NCBI GenBank assembly: GCA_016744675.1
Contig: JADGDX010000004.1
Coordinates: 1 to 64,000, forward strand
DNA: 64,000 nt
DNA from: Desulfuromusa sp.
Lineage (GTDB): Bacteria > Desulfobacterota > Desulfuromonadia > Desulfuromonadales > Geopsychrobacteraceae
Direction of reading: 5' to 3'
Part shown: positions 1 to 9,906 of the stretch, one piece after another
Numbering within the stretch: the first letter of the stretch is position 1
Layout: every line of letters starts with the position of its first letter
Notes under the pieces: model-generated
Told to the model about the DNA's origin: nothing
Seen by the model: only the letters and a program-made list of their open reading frames with translations
Database searches by the model: none
Position numbers and translations under genes: made by a program

Positions 1-1087
1 CATCTTTCAGCCCCTGACACATTGTTTCAATATAGTTTTTATCCTCAAGCAAACGAACAATTTCATCTGACATGATTTCTGGTTCGGCAGCATCTTGAAT
101 AAACTCTCGTGCAACATCTCGACCAGCAACAATATTTGTTAAACCTGCGTACGGAATTTTAATCAACCTTTTACCAATAGCATAGCTTAATGGAGCAACC
201 TTATATAGTATCGCCATCGGCGTTCCAACCAAAGCGATTTGCAATGTGACCGTACCTGATACCGTTAATACAGCATTGCTGGCAGATGCAACCTCGTAAA
301 TATTATCTTCAACGATTGAAATTGGCAAATCTGTCTGTGAAAATTTATCCTCCAAAGCAGTTCGAGGCAGAGAAGGAGCGACCGGAAGAATAAACTTTAT
401 CCCAGGTTTTCTCTCAAAAAGAAGTTCAGCTGTTTCGATCAAAGAGTCTAAAATATATTCTAACTCACTGTTTCGACTCCCTGGGAAAATACCGACGACT
501 GGTTCATTCTCGTTAAATCCCAAGGCATTCCGTAACAATCCCTGAGGTTGATTATCGCAAAACTCATCAAGAAGTGGATTGCCAACATATTCTGCCTTGA
601 CTCCCAAATGTTCATAAATTTGAGGTTCAAAAGGAAAAATCAGAGCGAGACGATCAACACGTTCAGCGATAACCCGCGCCCTTCCACTTCGCCAGGCCCA
701 AACCTTAGGACTAATATAGTAAAGAACAGGCACCCCAGCGGCTTTGGCAACTTTAGCCAGACGTAAATTAAAATCAGGAAAGTCTATCAAGACCAACAAA
801 TCGGGTCGCTCATCATCATTTATAACTCGCTTTAGCTGCCTGAAGCGTCTAAAAATAACTGGAAGCTGACGAAAGACCTCGACCAGTCCCATAACTGACA
901 ATTCATCAGAAGGAAAAAGTATCCTGCAGCCAGCCTCCTCCATTTTGGCTCCACCAACACCATAAAAACTCAATTCAGGATAAGACTCAGTTGCAGCGTT
1001 GATCAAATGACTACCATGAAGATCACCTGATGCCTCACCTGCAATAATCATAACTTTGCTGTGTTGTCGAGTATTCTCTTTGTTCAT
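1..1087 (-). CDS. lpxB: Lipid-A-disaccharide synthase LpxB (3' end cut off by the window edge)
   Basis: Glycosyltransferase that joins UDP-diacylglucosamine and lipid X into the lipid A disaccharide, acting at the inner face of the inner membrane. The ORF track misses it because the stop codon lies outside the window. I translated it from ATG at 1087: it opens MNKENTRQHSKVMIIAGEASGD, carrying the LpxB signature IAGEASGD, and continues with family-typical stretches such as VLIDFPDFNLRLA, YYISPKVWAW and GIFPGSRNSE. About 362 codons are visible, so roughly 20 C-terminal residues are missing. It follows lpxA on the same strand after an 85-nt gap that holds a terminator-like hairpin. The ribosome-binding site is weak (AGG about 12 nt upstream). 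Confidence 0.95.
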   Translation of the reverse strand, partial: MNKENTRQHSKVMIIAGEASGDLHGSHLINAATESYPELSFYGVGGAKMEEAGCRILFPSDELSVMGLVEVFRQLPVIFRRFRQLKRVINDDERPDLLVLIDFPDFNLRLAKVAKAAGVPVLYYISPKVWAWRSGRARVIAERVDRLALIFPFEPQIYEHLGVKAEYVGNPLLDEFCDNQPQGLLRNALGFNENEPVVGIFPGSRNSELEYILDSLIETAELLFERKPGIKFILPVAPSLPRTALEDKFSQTDLPISIVEDNIYEVASASNAVLTVSGTVTLQIALVGTPMAILYKVAPLSYAIGKRLIKIPYAGLTNIVAGRDVAREFIQDAAEPEIMSDEIVRLLEDKNYIETMCQGLKD

Positions 1088-1102
1088 AAAATGAAAGACC
1101 TA

Positions 1103-1140
1103 AAAAACAAATTGCGAGAGCCTTACGGGTCTCGCAATTT
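1103..1140 (-). terminator. Rho-independent terminator-like hairpin between lpxA and lpxB
   Basis: On the minus strand AAATTGCGAGA pairs perfectly with TCTCGCAATTT (11 bp, about 10-nt loop), followed by TTTGTTTTTTA. It lies downstream of the lpxA stop and just before the lpxB start, so it would terminate or attenuate transcription inside the lpx cluster. Confidence 0.75.
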
Positions 1141-1172
1141 ATTGTTCATTCAGTAAGGCTGAATTCATACGA

Positions 1173-1946
1173 CTATCGAGCTAATCCACGCTCACTTTTT
1201 TTTAAGAAATCAAGATACGTAAAGACTTCTGAGGCAGACACATCAAATTGTTCTTCAATCTGAGCGATCGCTTCTTCAAGTTTTAGGTTTGAACGAAATA
1301 CTAATTTATAAATGTTTTTGATATTAGCCAAGGCCTCGCGACTAAAACCGCGACGCTTTAATCCAGTCAGGTTCAAACCCACGACTTTAGCACGATCACC
1401 TTGTACAATTGCATAAGGAACGATATCTTGCCCAATCATGGAACCACCGCTAGCCATCACGTGACAACCGACACGGGAAAATTGATGGACTGCACTTAAC
1501 CCCCCAAGGATGGCAAAATCATCGACTTCAACATGACCTGCCAAAGTAGCAGCATTGGCAAGAATGACATGATTTTTGACGATACAGTCGTGAGCAACGT
1601 GAGAATAAGCCATCAAAAGATTATCGTTACCAATCGTGGTCACTCCGCAACCATCTTCGGTGCCAAGGTGGATTGTCACAAATTCACGAATCTTGTTACG
1701 ATCACCAATCTTCAGGTATGAGACTTCTCCAGCAAACTTCAGATCCTGAGGGACAGCACCAATCGAAGCAAATTGAAAAATTTGATTATCACGCCCGATT
1801 TCGGTATGTCCCTCAATAACAGCATGAGGGCCCACTGTTGTCCCTGCTCCGATAGTCACATGTTCCCCAATGACTGTATAGGGACCAACAGTAACCGAAG
1901 AATCAAGCTTAGCCCCTGGCGCAATGATTGCTGTTTGATGAATCAT
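1173..1946 (-). CDS. lpxA: UDP-N-acetylglucosamine O-acyltransferase LpxA
   Basis: First step of lipid A synthesis: transfers an R-3-hydroxyacyl chain from ACP to the 3-OH of UDP-GlcNAc in the cytoplasm. The 257 residues match the usual length of about 260. The first 190 residues are left-handed beta-helix hexapeptide repeats (for example IIAPGAKLDSSVTVGPYTVIG), and AYSHVAHDCIV holds the family's catalytic histidine. The C-terminal helical part (LTGLKRRGFSREALANI) is typical. It starts 12 nt after fabZ, in the conserved lpxD-fabZ-lpxA order, and is probably co-transcribed with them. Confidence 0.97.
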   Translation of the reverse strand: MIHQTAIIAPGAKLDSSVTVGPYTVIGEHVTIGAGTTVGPHAVIEGHTEIGRDNQIFQFASIGAVPQDLKFAGEVSYLKIGDRNKIREFVTIHLGTEDGCGVTTIGNDNLLMAYSHVAHDCIVKNHVILANAATLAGHVEVDDFAILGGLSAVHQFSRVGCHVMASGGSMIGQDIVPYAIVQGDRAKVVGLNLTGLKRRGFSREALANIKNIYKLVFRSNLKLEEAIAQIEEQFDVSASEVFTYLDFLKKSERGLAR

Positions 1947-1958
1947 AGGATCTCCCCG

Positions 1959-2396
1959 TTATTTTTTTGCAAAAGTAGCTTTTAGTTCAGCATCAGCAAC
2001 CTTGGTATCACCAACATACGCCGTTCCCTTAAACTGATAAATCCCCCGACGCCTCGATAACAGTTCCAATTCCATCCGCAAAACATCCCCAGGAAGAACC
2101 GGTTTACGAAAACGAGCTTTGTCAATACCAACAAAATAGGTGACCTGATCATCAGCAATATCATCAAGAACCGTGACATAGGCACCACCAACCTGCGCCA
2201 TCGCCTCAACAATCAAAACTCCTGGCATAATCGGGTGATCAGGGAAATGCCCCTGAAAAAAAGGTTCATTGACTGTCACATTTTTAAAACCATTAACCTT
2301 AACACCTTCTTCAACTTCTTCGATGCGATCAACCAGTAGAAAAGGGTAACGGTGAGGTAAAACCTTCATAATTTGTTGAATGTTCATGACAAGCAT
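1959..2396 (-). CDS. fabZ: 3-hydroxyacyl-ACP dehydratase FabZ
   Basis: Dehydrates beta-hydroxyacyl-ACP in fatty acid elongation. In this location it competes with LpxA/LpxD for hydroxyacyl-ACP and so balances phospholipid against lipid A. The 145-aa single hotdog domain contains LPHRYPFLLVDRI and FFQGHFPDHPIMPGVLIVEAMAQ, which carry the catalytic His and Glu. The start at 2396 has AAAGGAG about 7 nt upstream. A second ATG three codons in (MNIQQIMKVLPHRYPF) is also possible. The gene begins 1 nt after the lpxD stop, so translational coupling is likely. Confidence 0.97.
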   Translation of the reverse strand: MLVMNIQQIMKVLPHRYPFLLVDRIEEVEEGVKVNGFKNVTVNEPFFQGHFPDHPIMPGVLIVEAMAQVGGAYVTVLDDIADDQVTYFVGIDKARFRKPVLPGDVLRMELELLSRRRGIYQFKGTAYVGDTKVADAELKATFAKK

Positions 2397-2397
2397 T

Positions 2398-3429
2398 TCA
2401 TTTCTCCTTTAACAAAGTCTCGAGTTCTTCAAGACGTTTTTGCATTTGCTTCATTTCTTTACGCATTTCCGGTAGTTTAGGCAGTGTCATCGTCGCACGA
2501 AGCCATTGTTTATGGGGCATCAGGGGCAAACCAGACAGAATCTGGTTAGACTCAACATCGTTTGTTGCACCACCTCTGGCTCCAATCATGACATTATCAC
2601 CAACGGTCAAATGACCGGCAATTGCAGCCTGTCCCCCAAAAGTACAATGATTCCCAATTTTTGAACTTCCGGCAATTCCACTTTGCGAAACCAGTATACA
2701 ATCTTCCCCAAGATCTACATTATGGGCAATCTGTACCAAATTATCGATTTTAGTCCCGCGCCGAACTCGCGTTTCACCAAGAGCAGCACGATCAACACAA
2801 CTATTGGATCCAATTTCAACATCATCTTCGAGAACGACAATTCCAACTTGTGGAATTTTATAATAACTTTGACCATCAGGTGCAAAACCAAAGCCATCCG
2901 AACCAATCACGACTGCAGGTTGCAAGATGACCCGATCGCCAAGTTGACATCCTTCACGCACAACTGATTGAGCGTGTAAAATACAATCATTACCAACGGA
3001 TACATCATCGTACAGGACAACCCCTGGATAAAGTGTCGTTCCTGAACCAACAGAGACGTTCTCACCCAAAACACAGCCAGGATAAACAGTGGCAGCCTTA
3101 TCAACAACAGCAGATTCAGCAACAGACGCTCCTGCCATAACCCCCCTCATCACTCTTTCAGGAACCTGCAAAAAAGTGAGAATCCGGGCAAATGCCAGAT
3201 ATGGATTATTGCAAACAATCAGATTGACTCCAGGGGCATCAACACCTGGTGCAACGATCACAGCCGAAGCCTTACATGCGCTTAACATCCCCAAATATTT
3301 AGGATTAGACACAAAGGTAATATCGCCTGACTGAGCTTGATCTATTGGTGCGACCCGACAAATATCGAGATCTGCATCACCAATGACATCGCCACCAACC
3401 AACTCGGCCAACTGTTTTAATTTTGCCAT
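2398..3429 (-). CDS. lpxD: UDP-3-O-(3-hydroxyacyl)glucosamine N-acyltransferase LpxD
   Basis: Third step of lipid A synthesis: N-acylates UDP-3-O-acyl-glucosamine with hydroxyacyl-ACP. The 343 aa have the expected three parts: an N-terminal uridine-binding domain (about residues 1-100, with SGDITFVSNPKYL), a hexapeptide-repeat beta-helix (about 105-315, including VGSDGFGFAPDG and the HNVDLGEDC region with the catalytic His), and a C-terminal helix that reads as coiled coil (EMRKEMKQMQKRLEEL). It lies 58 nt after the skp-like gene and directly before fabZ. Confidence 0.97.
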   Translation of the reverse strand: MAKLKQLAELVGGDVIGDADLDICRVAPIDQAQSGDITFVSNPKYLGMLSACKASAVIVAPGVDAPGVNLIVCNNPYLAFARILTFLQVPERVMRGVMAGASVAESAVVDKAATVYPGCVLGENVSVGSGTTLYPGVVLYDDVSVGNDCILHAQSVVREGCQLGDRVILQPAVVIGSDGFGFAPDGQSYYKIPQVGIVVLEDDVEIGSNSCVDRAALGETRVRRGTKIDNLVQIAHNVDLGEDCILVSQSGIAGSSKIGNHCTFGGQAAIAGHLTVGDNVMIGARGGATNDVESNQILSGLPLMPHKQWLRATMTLPKLPEMRKEMKQMQKRLEELETLLKEK

Positions 3430-3486
3430 AGAGAATCCCTATAAACATTAATATTTTGCTCTAAACCAGATACGCCAACATTCTTG

Positions 3487-3999
3487 TTATTCTTTGCTCT
3501 CATCATAGGCTTTAATCAGTTTATCTGTCAGATCATCAATATCTTCGGCAAAATAAATAAGCCCACCCTCACTGCGTTCTACAATAAGTGAATAACCGCC
3601 GTCCTTACCAAATTTCTGAAGTATTTCAGAAAGATCCTTTAGGATCAGTTGAGTCCGCTTTCCATCTTCCTGCTGCAGCTTTCTTTGAGCTTCTTGTTGG
3701 AATTTTTGCAGATCAGCAACTTTTTTCTGATATTCTTTAAGTTTTACTTGTTTTGCCTCATCAGATAGAAGCGCAGCTTGCGTTTCCAACTCCCCCTTAA
3801 GTTTTAAAAAATCACCCTCCTTGATTTTAAACTCAGTTTCTAATTCTTTGGCTTGAGCAGCAATGTCACTTTTAGCCTGAGCGCCAGCCTTTGAAAGGTT
3901 CAGAGCTTTCTGTAGATCGACATAAGCGATTTTAACTTCAGCAAAAGCTGGAGCACATAGTAATAAAACGGCAACAAAAGCAATAAAAAATCTCTTCAT
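3487..3999 (-). CDS. Periplasmic OmpH/Skp-family chaperone
   Basis: Skp-type holdase that binds unfolded outer-membrane proteins in the periplasm and hands them to the Bam complex. The 170 aa begin with a clear Sec signal peptide (KRFFIAFVAVLLLCAPAFA, cleavage after AFA). Next comes the family's IAYVDLQKALNLS start, then long charged heptad-rich helices (about 50-125) that form the tentacles in Skp. It sits between bamA (26 nt upstream) and lpxD, the standard bamA-skp-lpxD arrangement. A short overlap with general coiled-coil proteins cannot be excluded, but the context makes the call firm. Confidence 0.93.
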   Translation of the reverse strand: MKRFFIAFVAVLLLCAPAFAEVKIAYVDLQKALNLSKAGAQAKSDIAAQAKELETEFKIKEGDFLKLKGELETQAALLSDEAKQVKLKEYQKKVADLQKFQQEAQRKLQQEDGKRTQLILKDLSEILQKFGKDGGYSLIVERSEGGLIYFAEDIDDLTDKLIKAYDESKE

Positions 4000-4025
4000 G
4001 TTTTTCTCCTGTCGATGAGAGCCTA

Positions 4026-6266
4026 TTAAAAGGCTCGTCCAATAGTAAATTCAAATATCGAATGTTTTTCACCATCGCGGGGATCTAAATTGTACCCCCA
4101 CTCAAAACGTAATGGCCCCATCGGGCTCTGCCAACGAATACCAGCTCCGACACTACTGCGCATATCTGAAAAGGTATCTTGAGGACCGGTCCACGCATTC
4201 CCCGTATCAAAGAACAAAACCCCCTTCAAACCCAAATCCTTAACTAGAGGGAAAAGATATTCGAAATTAAAATACCCCATCCTCTCACCACCAATGTAAT
4301 TCCCGTTAACATCTGTCGGCCCGACCTCGCGGTTTTCAAATCCTCTGATGGTTCGAATACCTCCGAGAAAGAACCTTTCAGTGATTGAGACCTCTTCATC
4401 ATCAGTTGAAACAACATAACCCAACTCTCCGTGAATGGAGAAAACGGTTCCCCAAAACAGCGGAAAAAAATGTCGGTGTTCAAATATAGACTTTACAAAG
4501 TCTTCGCTCCCACCAAGACCTGCGTACTCTAAACTAACCTTGGTGATTCCACCACGACTGGGATCCTGGTAAAAATCCGTACTATTCCTGATCCACTCTG
4601 TCGTAATTGAAGAGAGAGTAGATTCACGTGCGTAGATCCAATGGTCGTCAGCTGCGACCGTATTTGAGATATTTAAAATTTCCTGTTCTTCATAACGATA
4701 AGTCAAATAAGCCTTGGAATTTCGGGTAACAGGATGACCCGCACGAATCGATCCACCGGTCCGATAGTCATCATACTCATCATATTCACGCTCAGATTTA
4801 TAAACTTCCCCACCGAGAGTCCAGTTACTATCAAGAAAGTGGGGATCACTGATTCCAACTGAATAAGTCGTGCTGCTTGCACCAAAAGAGCCGCTGAGGT
4901 TAAGTCGCACTCCGTAGCCCAAAAAATTATCCTGAGATAGCGATCCCTGAGCCAATAACTTATCAGCTGAAGAGTAGCCAAGACCTATCGAAAACGTTCC
5001 GGTGGGTTTTTCTGCAACTGCGACATCAAGAATCGCTTTATCTTCGCTCGAGCCGACTTTTTTCGTCACATTGACTTCATCAAAAAAACCAAGGTTCTTC
5101 ACTCTGCGTTTTGTATCTTTGACCCGTTTAGCACTGTAAAGACTCCCATCAACAAACGGGATTTCGCGTCGAATAACTTTATCACGTGTTTTGGTGTTCC
5201 CACTAATATCAACTCGTTCAATATAAACCTGAATCCCCTGCTCCACCTCAAGATTCAAATCAATGGTCAACTGCTCCTTATTTTTATTTGTCAAAGGAGC
5301 AACATTCGCATACGCATAACCACTATCGGCATATAAATCGGTCAAAGCTAGAACACTATCCCGTAAATCTGTCCGGCTGAACACATCACCTGCTTGGAGC
5401 TTAATGATTTGCTGCAGCTGTTCTTCTTCATATAACAGATCACCAGTAATTATAACCGTACCTACTCGATACTGAGCACCTTCATCAATCTCAATCACAA
5501 CGTCCAAGTGCTTCTCTTCAACCAAAGTCACCTCTGCCGGCTTAACTTTGACATCCTGATAACCCTCATCATGATATGCCGCCTTGATTCTTTCTATGTC
5601 CAGGGCCATGGTATCTTTAAGATATGTTCCCCGATCTGTCATCCAAGATAAAAACCACCGCTCTCGTGATTCAATTTTCTTGATCAAGTCACCTTTGTCA
5701 AAAACACTATTCCCTACGAATAGAATCTCACGAATCAGGACCTTCTCTCCCTCGTCAACTTTGAACGTCAAAGTCGCCTCATTCTTAATATCGGTCGTCA
5801 ATTCAGGATCAATTTTTACAGCATGGTAGCCATCTTCTATATAGGCATTCTTTATCTCAAGAACACTCTCTTCAATCTTTGAACGGCTATAAATCGAAGG
5901 GGTTCTGATTTTCACAAGGGGACGTAATTTTTGTTTGGACAACTCATCATTCCCACTGAATTCAATCTTACGAAGAAGAGGGAATTCGTGAACGACAAAC
6001 GTGAGAATTTTTGCCCCTTGAACTTCTGTTAGCTCTGCTGAAATATCCTCAAAACGACCCAAGGCAAAGATATTGTGTATTGCGCGGTCAATATCATCAA
6101 GAGAAACAGTGCCCCCAGGATTTAATGAAAGGACAGCAAAAACTGAAGAGGATTCAATTCTCTCATTTCCCTCTATCTGAATATCTGACAACTTAAATTC
6201 TTGAGCAATCGCAAAAGCGACAGTGCTCAAGAGAATCAAAAGTGTCAACAGGACTTTCTTTAACAT
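4026..6266 (-). CDS. bamA: Outer membrane protein assembly factor BamA
   Basis: Core Omp85 insertase of the Bam complex, folding beta-barrel proteins into the outer membrane. The 746 aa have a signal peptide (VLLTLLILLSTVAFAIAQ), then five POTRA repeats (about residues 23-350, with typical IQIEGNERI-, VDISGNTKTRDKVIRREI-like motifs), then the 16-strand barrel (about 355-746). The barrel ends in the expected aromatic terminus (FEFTIGRAF). The loop-6 motif region reads GGIRTIRGFENREVGP, containing the conserved IRGF. It heads the bamA-skp-lpxD-fabZ-lpxA set and lies 64 nt after lolD. Confidence 0.97.
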   Translation of the reverse strand: MLKKVLLTLLILLSTVAFAIAQEFKLSDIQIEGNERIESSSVFAVLSLNPGGTVSLDDIDRAIHNIFALGRFEDISAELTEVQGAKILTFVVHEFPLLRKIEFSGNDELSKQKLRPLVKIRTPSIYSRSKIEESVLEIKNAYIEDGYHAVKIDPELTTDIKNEATLTFKVDEGEKVLIREILFVGNSVFDKGDLIKKIESRERWFLSWMTDRGTYLKDTMALDIERIKAAYHDEGYQDVKVKPAEVTLVEEKHLDVVIEIDEGAQYRVGTVIITGDLLYEEEQLQQIIKLQAGDVFSRTDLRDSVLALTDLYADSGYAYANVAPLTNKNKEQLTIDLNLEVEQGIQVYIERVDISGNTKTRDKVIRREIPFVDGSLYSAKRVKDTKRRVKNLGFFDEVNVTKKVGSSEDKAILDVAVAEKPTGTFSIGLGYSSADKLLAQGSLSQDNFLGYGVRLNLSGSFGASSTTYSVGISDPHFLDSNWTLGGEVYKSEREYDEYDDYRTGGSIRAGHPVTRNSKAYLTYRYEEQEILNISNTVAADDHWIYARESTLSSITTEWIRNSTDFYQDPSRGGITKVSLEYAGLGGSEDFVKSIFEHRHFFPLFWGTVFSIHGELGYVVSTDDEEVSITERFFLGGIRTIRGFENREVGPTDVNGNYIGGERMGYFNFEYLFPLVKDLGLKGVLFFDTGNAWTGPQDTFSDMRSSVGAGIRWQSPMGPLRFEWGYNLDPRDGEKHSIFEFTIGRAF

Positions 6267-6330
6267 TCATATCCCTCTTAAGAGAAAGGTCAAAACAAAA
6301 GGGCGATTATAGGTAATCACCACAAGAACT

Positions 6331-7026
6331 TCAATTGATATTATCCTCGGCCAGGATCCCATCCTCGATCCGTAATGTCCGGTCAAGACTATCTGCCAGT
6401 GCACCGCTGTGGGTCACAATGATCATCGTTAGGCCACGAGTCTGATGCATCTGATCGAGTAAAAGAAGAATTTCATCCGAGGTCCGACTATCAAGATTAC
6501 CAGTAGGCTCATCTGCCAATAACAAGCGTGGTTCACGCACCAACGCTCTAGCAACGGCAACCCGCTGCTGCTCGCCCCCAGAGAGAGCCCCCGGCTTATG
6601 TGTCAACCGATGTCCGAGTCCAACTTCGTGCAATATATCTGTTGCTTTAACTGTAGCGTCAGCACGGGTGAATCCACCAATTAAAAGGGGCATGGTAACA
6701 TTCTCTAAAGCTGTAAACTCTGGTAACAACTGATGAAACTGGAAAACAAACCCGATCGTACGGTTGCGAAAGGAATCCAGTTCTGGACCACGCAAAGAAA
6801 ACAGACTCTCTCCTTCAAACAACACGTCTCCGGTCGTTGGACGGTCGAGCCCGCCAAGAATGTGCATCAGCGTTGTTTTGCCCGCACCCGAAGTGCCAAC
6901 AACAGCGACACGTTCACCAGCACAGATTTTCAGATTCACATCCCGAAGAACCTCAATCTCACCACCTTGTGTTGTAAATTTTTTACCGACACCACAAACG
7001 TCTATCATTGCCCGAAGACTATTCAT
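6331..7026 (-). CDS. lolD: Lipoprotein-releasing ABC transporter ATPase LolD
   Basis: ATPase of the Lol complex that extracts outer-membrane lipoproteins from the inner membrane. The 231 aa contain Walker A GTSGAGKTT, a Q-loop region, the signature LSGGEQQRVAVARALV, Walker B LLLADEPTGNLD and the switch histidine in IIVTHS. The start overlaps the last 8 nt of lolC (ATGAATAG), showing tight coupling; an internal ATG six codons in is an alternative. MacB-type exporters share this fold, but pairing with a LolC/E-type permease and the position next to bamA favour LolD. Confidence 0.95.
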   Translation of the reverse strand: MNSLRAMIDVCGVGKKFTTQGGEIEVLRDVNLKICAGERVAVVGTSGAGKTTLMHILGGLDRPTTGDVLFEGESLFSLRGPELDSFRNRTIGFVFQFHQLLPEFTALENVTMPLLIGGFTRADATVKATDILHEVGLGHRLTHKPGALSGGEQQRVAVARALVREPRLLLADEPTGNLDSRTSDEILLLLDQMHQTRGLTMIIVTHSGALADSLDRTLRIEDGILAEDNIN

Positions 7027-8269
7027 AGCGAAGAGCCTCAGTCGGATCCATCCTAGATGCCCGCCATGCAGGATAGATCGTTGCTAGAAGACAAATCACC
7101 ATAGCCATCAACACGACAATCACAACATCCGTAGCAATAATTTCAGAGGGAAAATGTTCCATCCCGTAAACAGCTTGGTCAAAAATTCTAATACCAAAGA
7201 GCCGTTCAAAAAACTTGATAACAGTGTCGGCTGAATTAGCGAGAAGGACACCTAAAGCGGCACCCAGTCCAGTCCCCACCGACCCGATGATGAATCCCTC
7301 CATCATAAAGATTTTCATGATACTGCGAGCATTCGCCCCCATAGCACGCAAAATAGCGATATCACGGTTTTTTTCCATGACAACCATGATAAGTGTTGTC
7401 GCAATATTGAATGCAGCCACAAGGACAATAATACCGAGGATAATAAACAACCCAAGCTTTTCAAGCTTGAGCGCCGACAAGAACGAACCATAGATACTTT
7501 GCCAAGGACGAACAACAAGGGGAAACTCAAATTGTTGGCTCAAAGAATCTGCAACCACAGGGGCATGATCGTAACGATCAACTTCTAGCTCAACACCACT
7601 GACGACACCCTCCAGATCAAAAAATGTCTGTGCTGTTAACAAAGGGATATAAGCGTAGAAACTATCAACAAGACTGCTTTGCTTTTCAAATATGGCAACC
7701 ACCTGAAATGGTTTCATTTTTGGAATCATCCCAAAAGGTGTCATGGTAAACAGAGGAGGGATAACATTGATAGAGTCGCCAACAGCAACTCCGAGACTGC
7801 TTGCGGTATCGAGCCCAATTATAATCCCGGGACGATCCGTTGTTGCAGAAAAGAACTGTTCAATAACAGGCTCCCCATCGAGAGTCAGAAGGGGTTGGAA
7901 AAAAATTTTATGGTCTTCCCCAACACCTTTAATGCTGACTGCGGAAACATTGCCCTGAGATAGCAACATCGCCTCCTTTGAAACAAATGGGGTCGCTGAC
8001 AAAACATGTGGTGTCAGCTTGGCAGCATCAACAAGTTCTTGTGGATTGTTAATTCCTGAGCTAAAACTTTGCATTAAGACATGGGGGACGTTTCCAAGAA
8101 TCTGACGACGAACACCGTCAGTAAAACCTGTCATCACAGCGAGAACGAGGATCAGAGCAGCAACACCAAGAGTCACTCCGGCAATTGAAATAAATGAAAT
8201 CACCGAAATAAAGGTCTGCTTCCGCTTGGCACGCAGGTAGCGGAGACTGATAAACCATTCGTAGGACAT
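7019..8269 (-). CDS. lolC: Lipoprotein-releasing ABC transporter permease (LolC/LolE family)
   Basis: Inner-membrane permease partner of LolD. The 416 aa have the family layout: one N-terminal membrane segment (VISFISIAGVTLGVAALILVLAVMTGF), a periplasmic domain of about 220 residues, then three C-terminal segments (LFIILGIIVLVAAFNIATTLIMVVMEK, GFIIGSVGTGLGAALGVLLA, VVIVVLMAMVICLLATIYPAWRAS). The motif KNRDIAILRAMGA is typical of LolC/E/F. Only one such permease gene is present beside lolD, so it may act as a homodimer, as in bacteria that have a single LolF-like protein; that is inference. Confidence 0.93.
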   Translation of the reverse strand: MSYEWFISLRYLRAKRKQTFISVISFISIAGVTLGVAALILVLAVMTGFTDGVRRQILGNVPHVLMQSFSSGINNPQELVDAAKLTPHVLSATPFVSKEAMLLSQGNVSAVSIKGVGEDHKIFFQPLLTLDGEPVIEQFFSATTDRPGIIIGLDTASSLGVAVGDSINVIPPLFTMTPFGMIPKMKPFQVVAIFEKQSSLVDSFYAYIPLLTAQTFFDLEGVVSGVELEVDRYDHAPVVADSLSQQFEFPLVVRPWQSIYGSFLSALKLEKLGLFIILGIIVLVAAFNIATTLIMVVMEKNRDIAILRAMGANARSIMKIFMMEGFIIGSVGTGLGAALGVLLANSADTVIKFFERLFGIRIFDQAVYGMEHFPSEIIATDVVIVVLMAMVICLLATIYPAWRASRMDPTEALRYE

Positions 8270-8338
8270 AAAACTCCAAGAGAATGTCAGGGCGAAGAAG
8301 TCACATCTTGAAACGAACCGCCCCTTTACATTCTTTGA

Positions 8339-9823
8339 TTAGCTGATTTCAGGGCGCAACTGAGGAAACAAAATGACATCACGAATCGATGCCGAGTTGG
8401 TCAACAACATGACCAACCGATCAATCCCAATACCCTCACCAGCTGTAGGCGGCAAGCCATATTCAAGAGCGCGGATATAATCTTCATCCATCTCATGCGC
8501 CTCTTCATCACCCGCGGCCTTCTCTTCAAGCTGATGGACAAAGCGTTCTTTCTGATCCAAAGGATCATTGAGCTCAGAAAAGGCATTAGCAAGTTCCCGA
8601 CCAACAATGAACAGTTCGAATCGATCAACAACATCGGGGTTCTGATCATTTTTACGCGACAGCGGTGAAATTTCAGTAGGATATTCGGTAATGAAAGTTG
8701 GTTGCCAAAGTTTCGGCTCAACAACTTCATCGAAGATTTCCGCTAATAATTTACCATGACCAATTTTGTCATTCAATTCAAGACCAAGAGCCTGGGCATA
8801 GGAAAAAGTTTTATCCCGATCGTCCAGAACGTCCATCTCAGTCGAGCCGTACTTTACGATCGACTCTTTCAGAGTTAAGCGATCCCATGGCGGTGTCAGA
8901 TCAACCTCCTTATCTCCGTAAGGAATAACCATGCTCCCGCAAACCTTGTGAGCAACATCGCTGATCAGCTTTTCTGTGAAATCCATCAGATCGTGATAAG
9001 TTGCATAAGCACGATAGAATTCCATCATCGTAAATTCGGGATTATGTTGAATTGAGATTCCCTCATTACGGAAATTACGATTGATCTCAAAAACTCGATC
9101 GAAGCCACCAACCACTAACCGTTTCAGGTAAAGTTCAGGAGCAATCCGCAAAAAGAGATCCATATCTAAAGTATTATGATGCGTCATAAAGGGTTTGGCT
9201 GTAGCCCCACCCGCAATTTGGTGCATCATCGGTGTTTCGACTTCGAGATAATCATTATCCAGCATATAATCCCGAATCAAGCTGACAATTTGACTCCGCT
9301 TGCGAAATACGTCCTTCACGTCAGAGTTTGAAATCAGATCAAGGTAACGCTGGCGATAACGGGTTTCAACATCAGTTAATCCATGCCATTTTTCAGGGAG
9401 GGGCAAAAGCGATTTCGTTAACAAACGGATTTCAGATGCTCGCAGTGACAACTCATCAGTTTTTGTCCGGAAAGGGGCACCAACAACACCGATGATATCA
9501 CCAATATCAAATTTTTTAAAAAGTTCAAAAAGTTCCTCACCGACCTGATTTCGTGCAACATATATCTGCAACATGCCGCTACCATCCTGCAATTGCAGGA
9601 ATGCTGCCTTACCAAAATCTCGACGAGCCATAATCCGACCACCGACACGATAAACAACCTCAAGTCCTTCGAGCTTGTCTTTATCATCAGCGCGATGAGC
9701 TTCGTGAATTTTTAGCGCAGTATCGGTAACAGTAAAATCATTGGCAAAAGGATTAACCCCGGCAGCCTGAAATGTTTCAATTTTATCTCGTCGCTGCTGC
9801 AATAAATCGTTCAGTTCTTCCAT
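8339..9823 (-). CDS. lysS: Lysyl-tRNA synthetase, class II
   Basis: Charges tRNA-Lys in the cytoplasm. An OB-fold anticodon-binding domain (about residues 40-150, [22 protein letters not shown]) is followed by the class II catalytic domain with motif 2 ([20 protein letters not shown]) and motif 3 ([13 protein letters not shown]). I moved the start 18 codons in from the longest ORF, to 9823. The protein then opens [16 protein letters not shown], as in the family, and GAGGA lies about 8 nt upstream. That gives 494 aa, the normal length. It ends 69 nt upstream of lolC, so they may share a transcript. Confidence 0.97.
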   Translation of the reverse strand: MEELNDLLQQRRDKIETFQAAGVNPFANDFTVTDTALKIHEAHRADDKDKLEGLEVVYRVGGRIMARRDFGKAAFLQLQDGSGMLQIYVARNQVGEELFELFKKFDIGDIIGVVGAPFRTKTDELSLRASEIRLLTKSLLPLPEKWHGLTDVETRYRQRYLDLISNSDVKDVFRKRSQIVSLIRDYMLDNDYLEVETPMMHQIAGGATAKPFMTHHNTLDMDLFLRIAPELYLKRLVVGGFDRVFEINRNFRNEGISIQHNPEFTMMEFYRAYATYHDLMDFTEKLISDVAHKVCGSMVIPYGDKEVDLTPPWDRLTLKESIVKYGSTEMDVLDDRDKTFSYAQALGLELNDKIGHGKLLAEIFDEVVEPKLWQPTFITEYPTEISPLSRKNDQNPDVVDRFELFIVGRELANAFSELNDPLDQKERFVHQLEEKAAGDEEAHEMDEDYIRALEYGLPPTAGEGIGIDRLVMLLTNSASIRDVILFPQLRPEIS

Positions 9824-9906
9824 AATTATATTCCTCAAGCTGTTCAATTTGGTCAAGCAAGATAACCTCAGCGCCACGTTTTCGTCAAGGCAGAAAGGGT
9901 AACAAT

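Noticed and set aside
548-766. 72-aa plus-strand ORF
   Set aside because: Antisense shadow of lpxB, whose frame is intact through the region though missing from the ORF track.
7019-8269. MacB-type efflux permease as an alternative to LolC
   Set aside because: The one-plus-three membrane layout is shared, but the KNRDIAILRAMGA motif, the separate LolD-like ATPase and the bamA neighbourhood fit Lol better.
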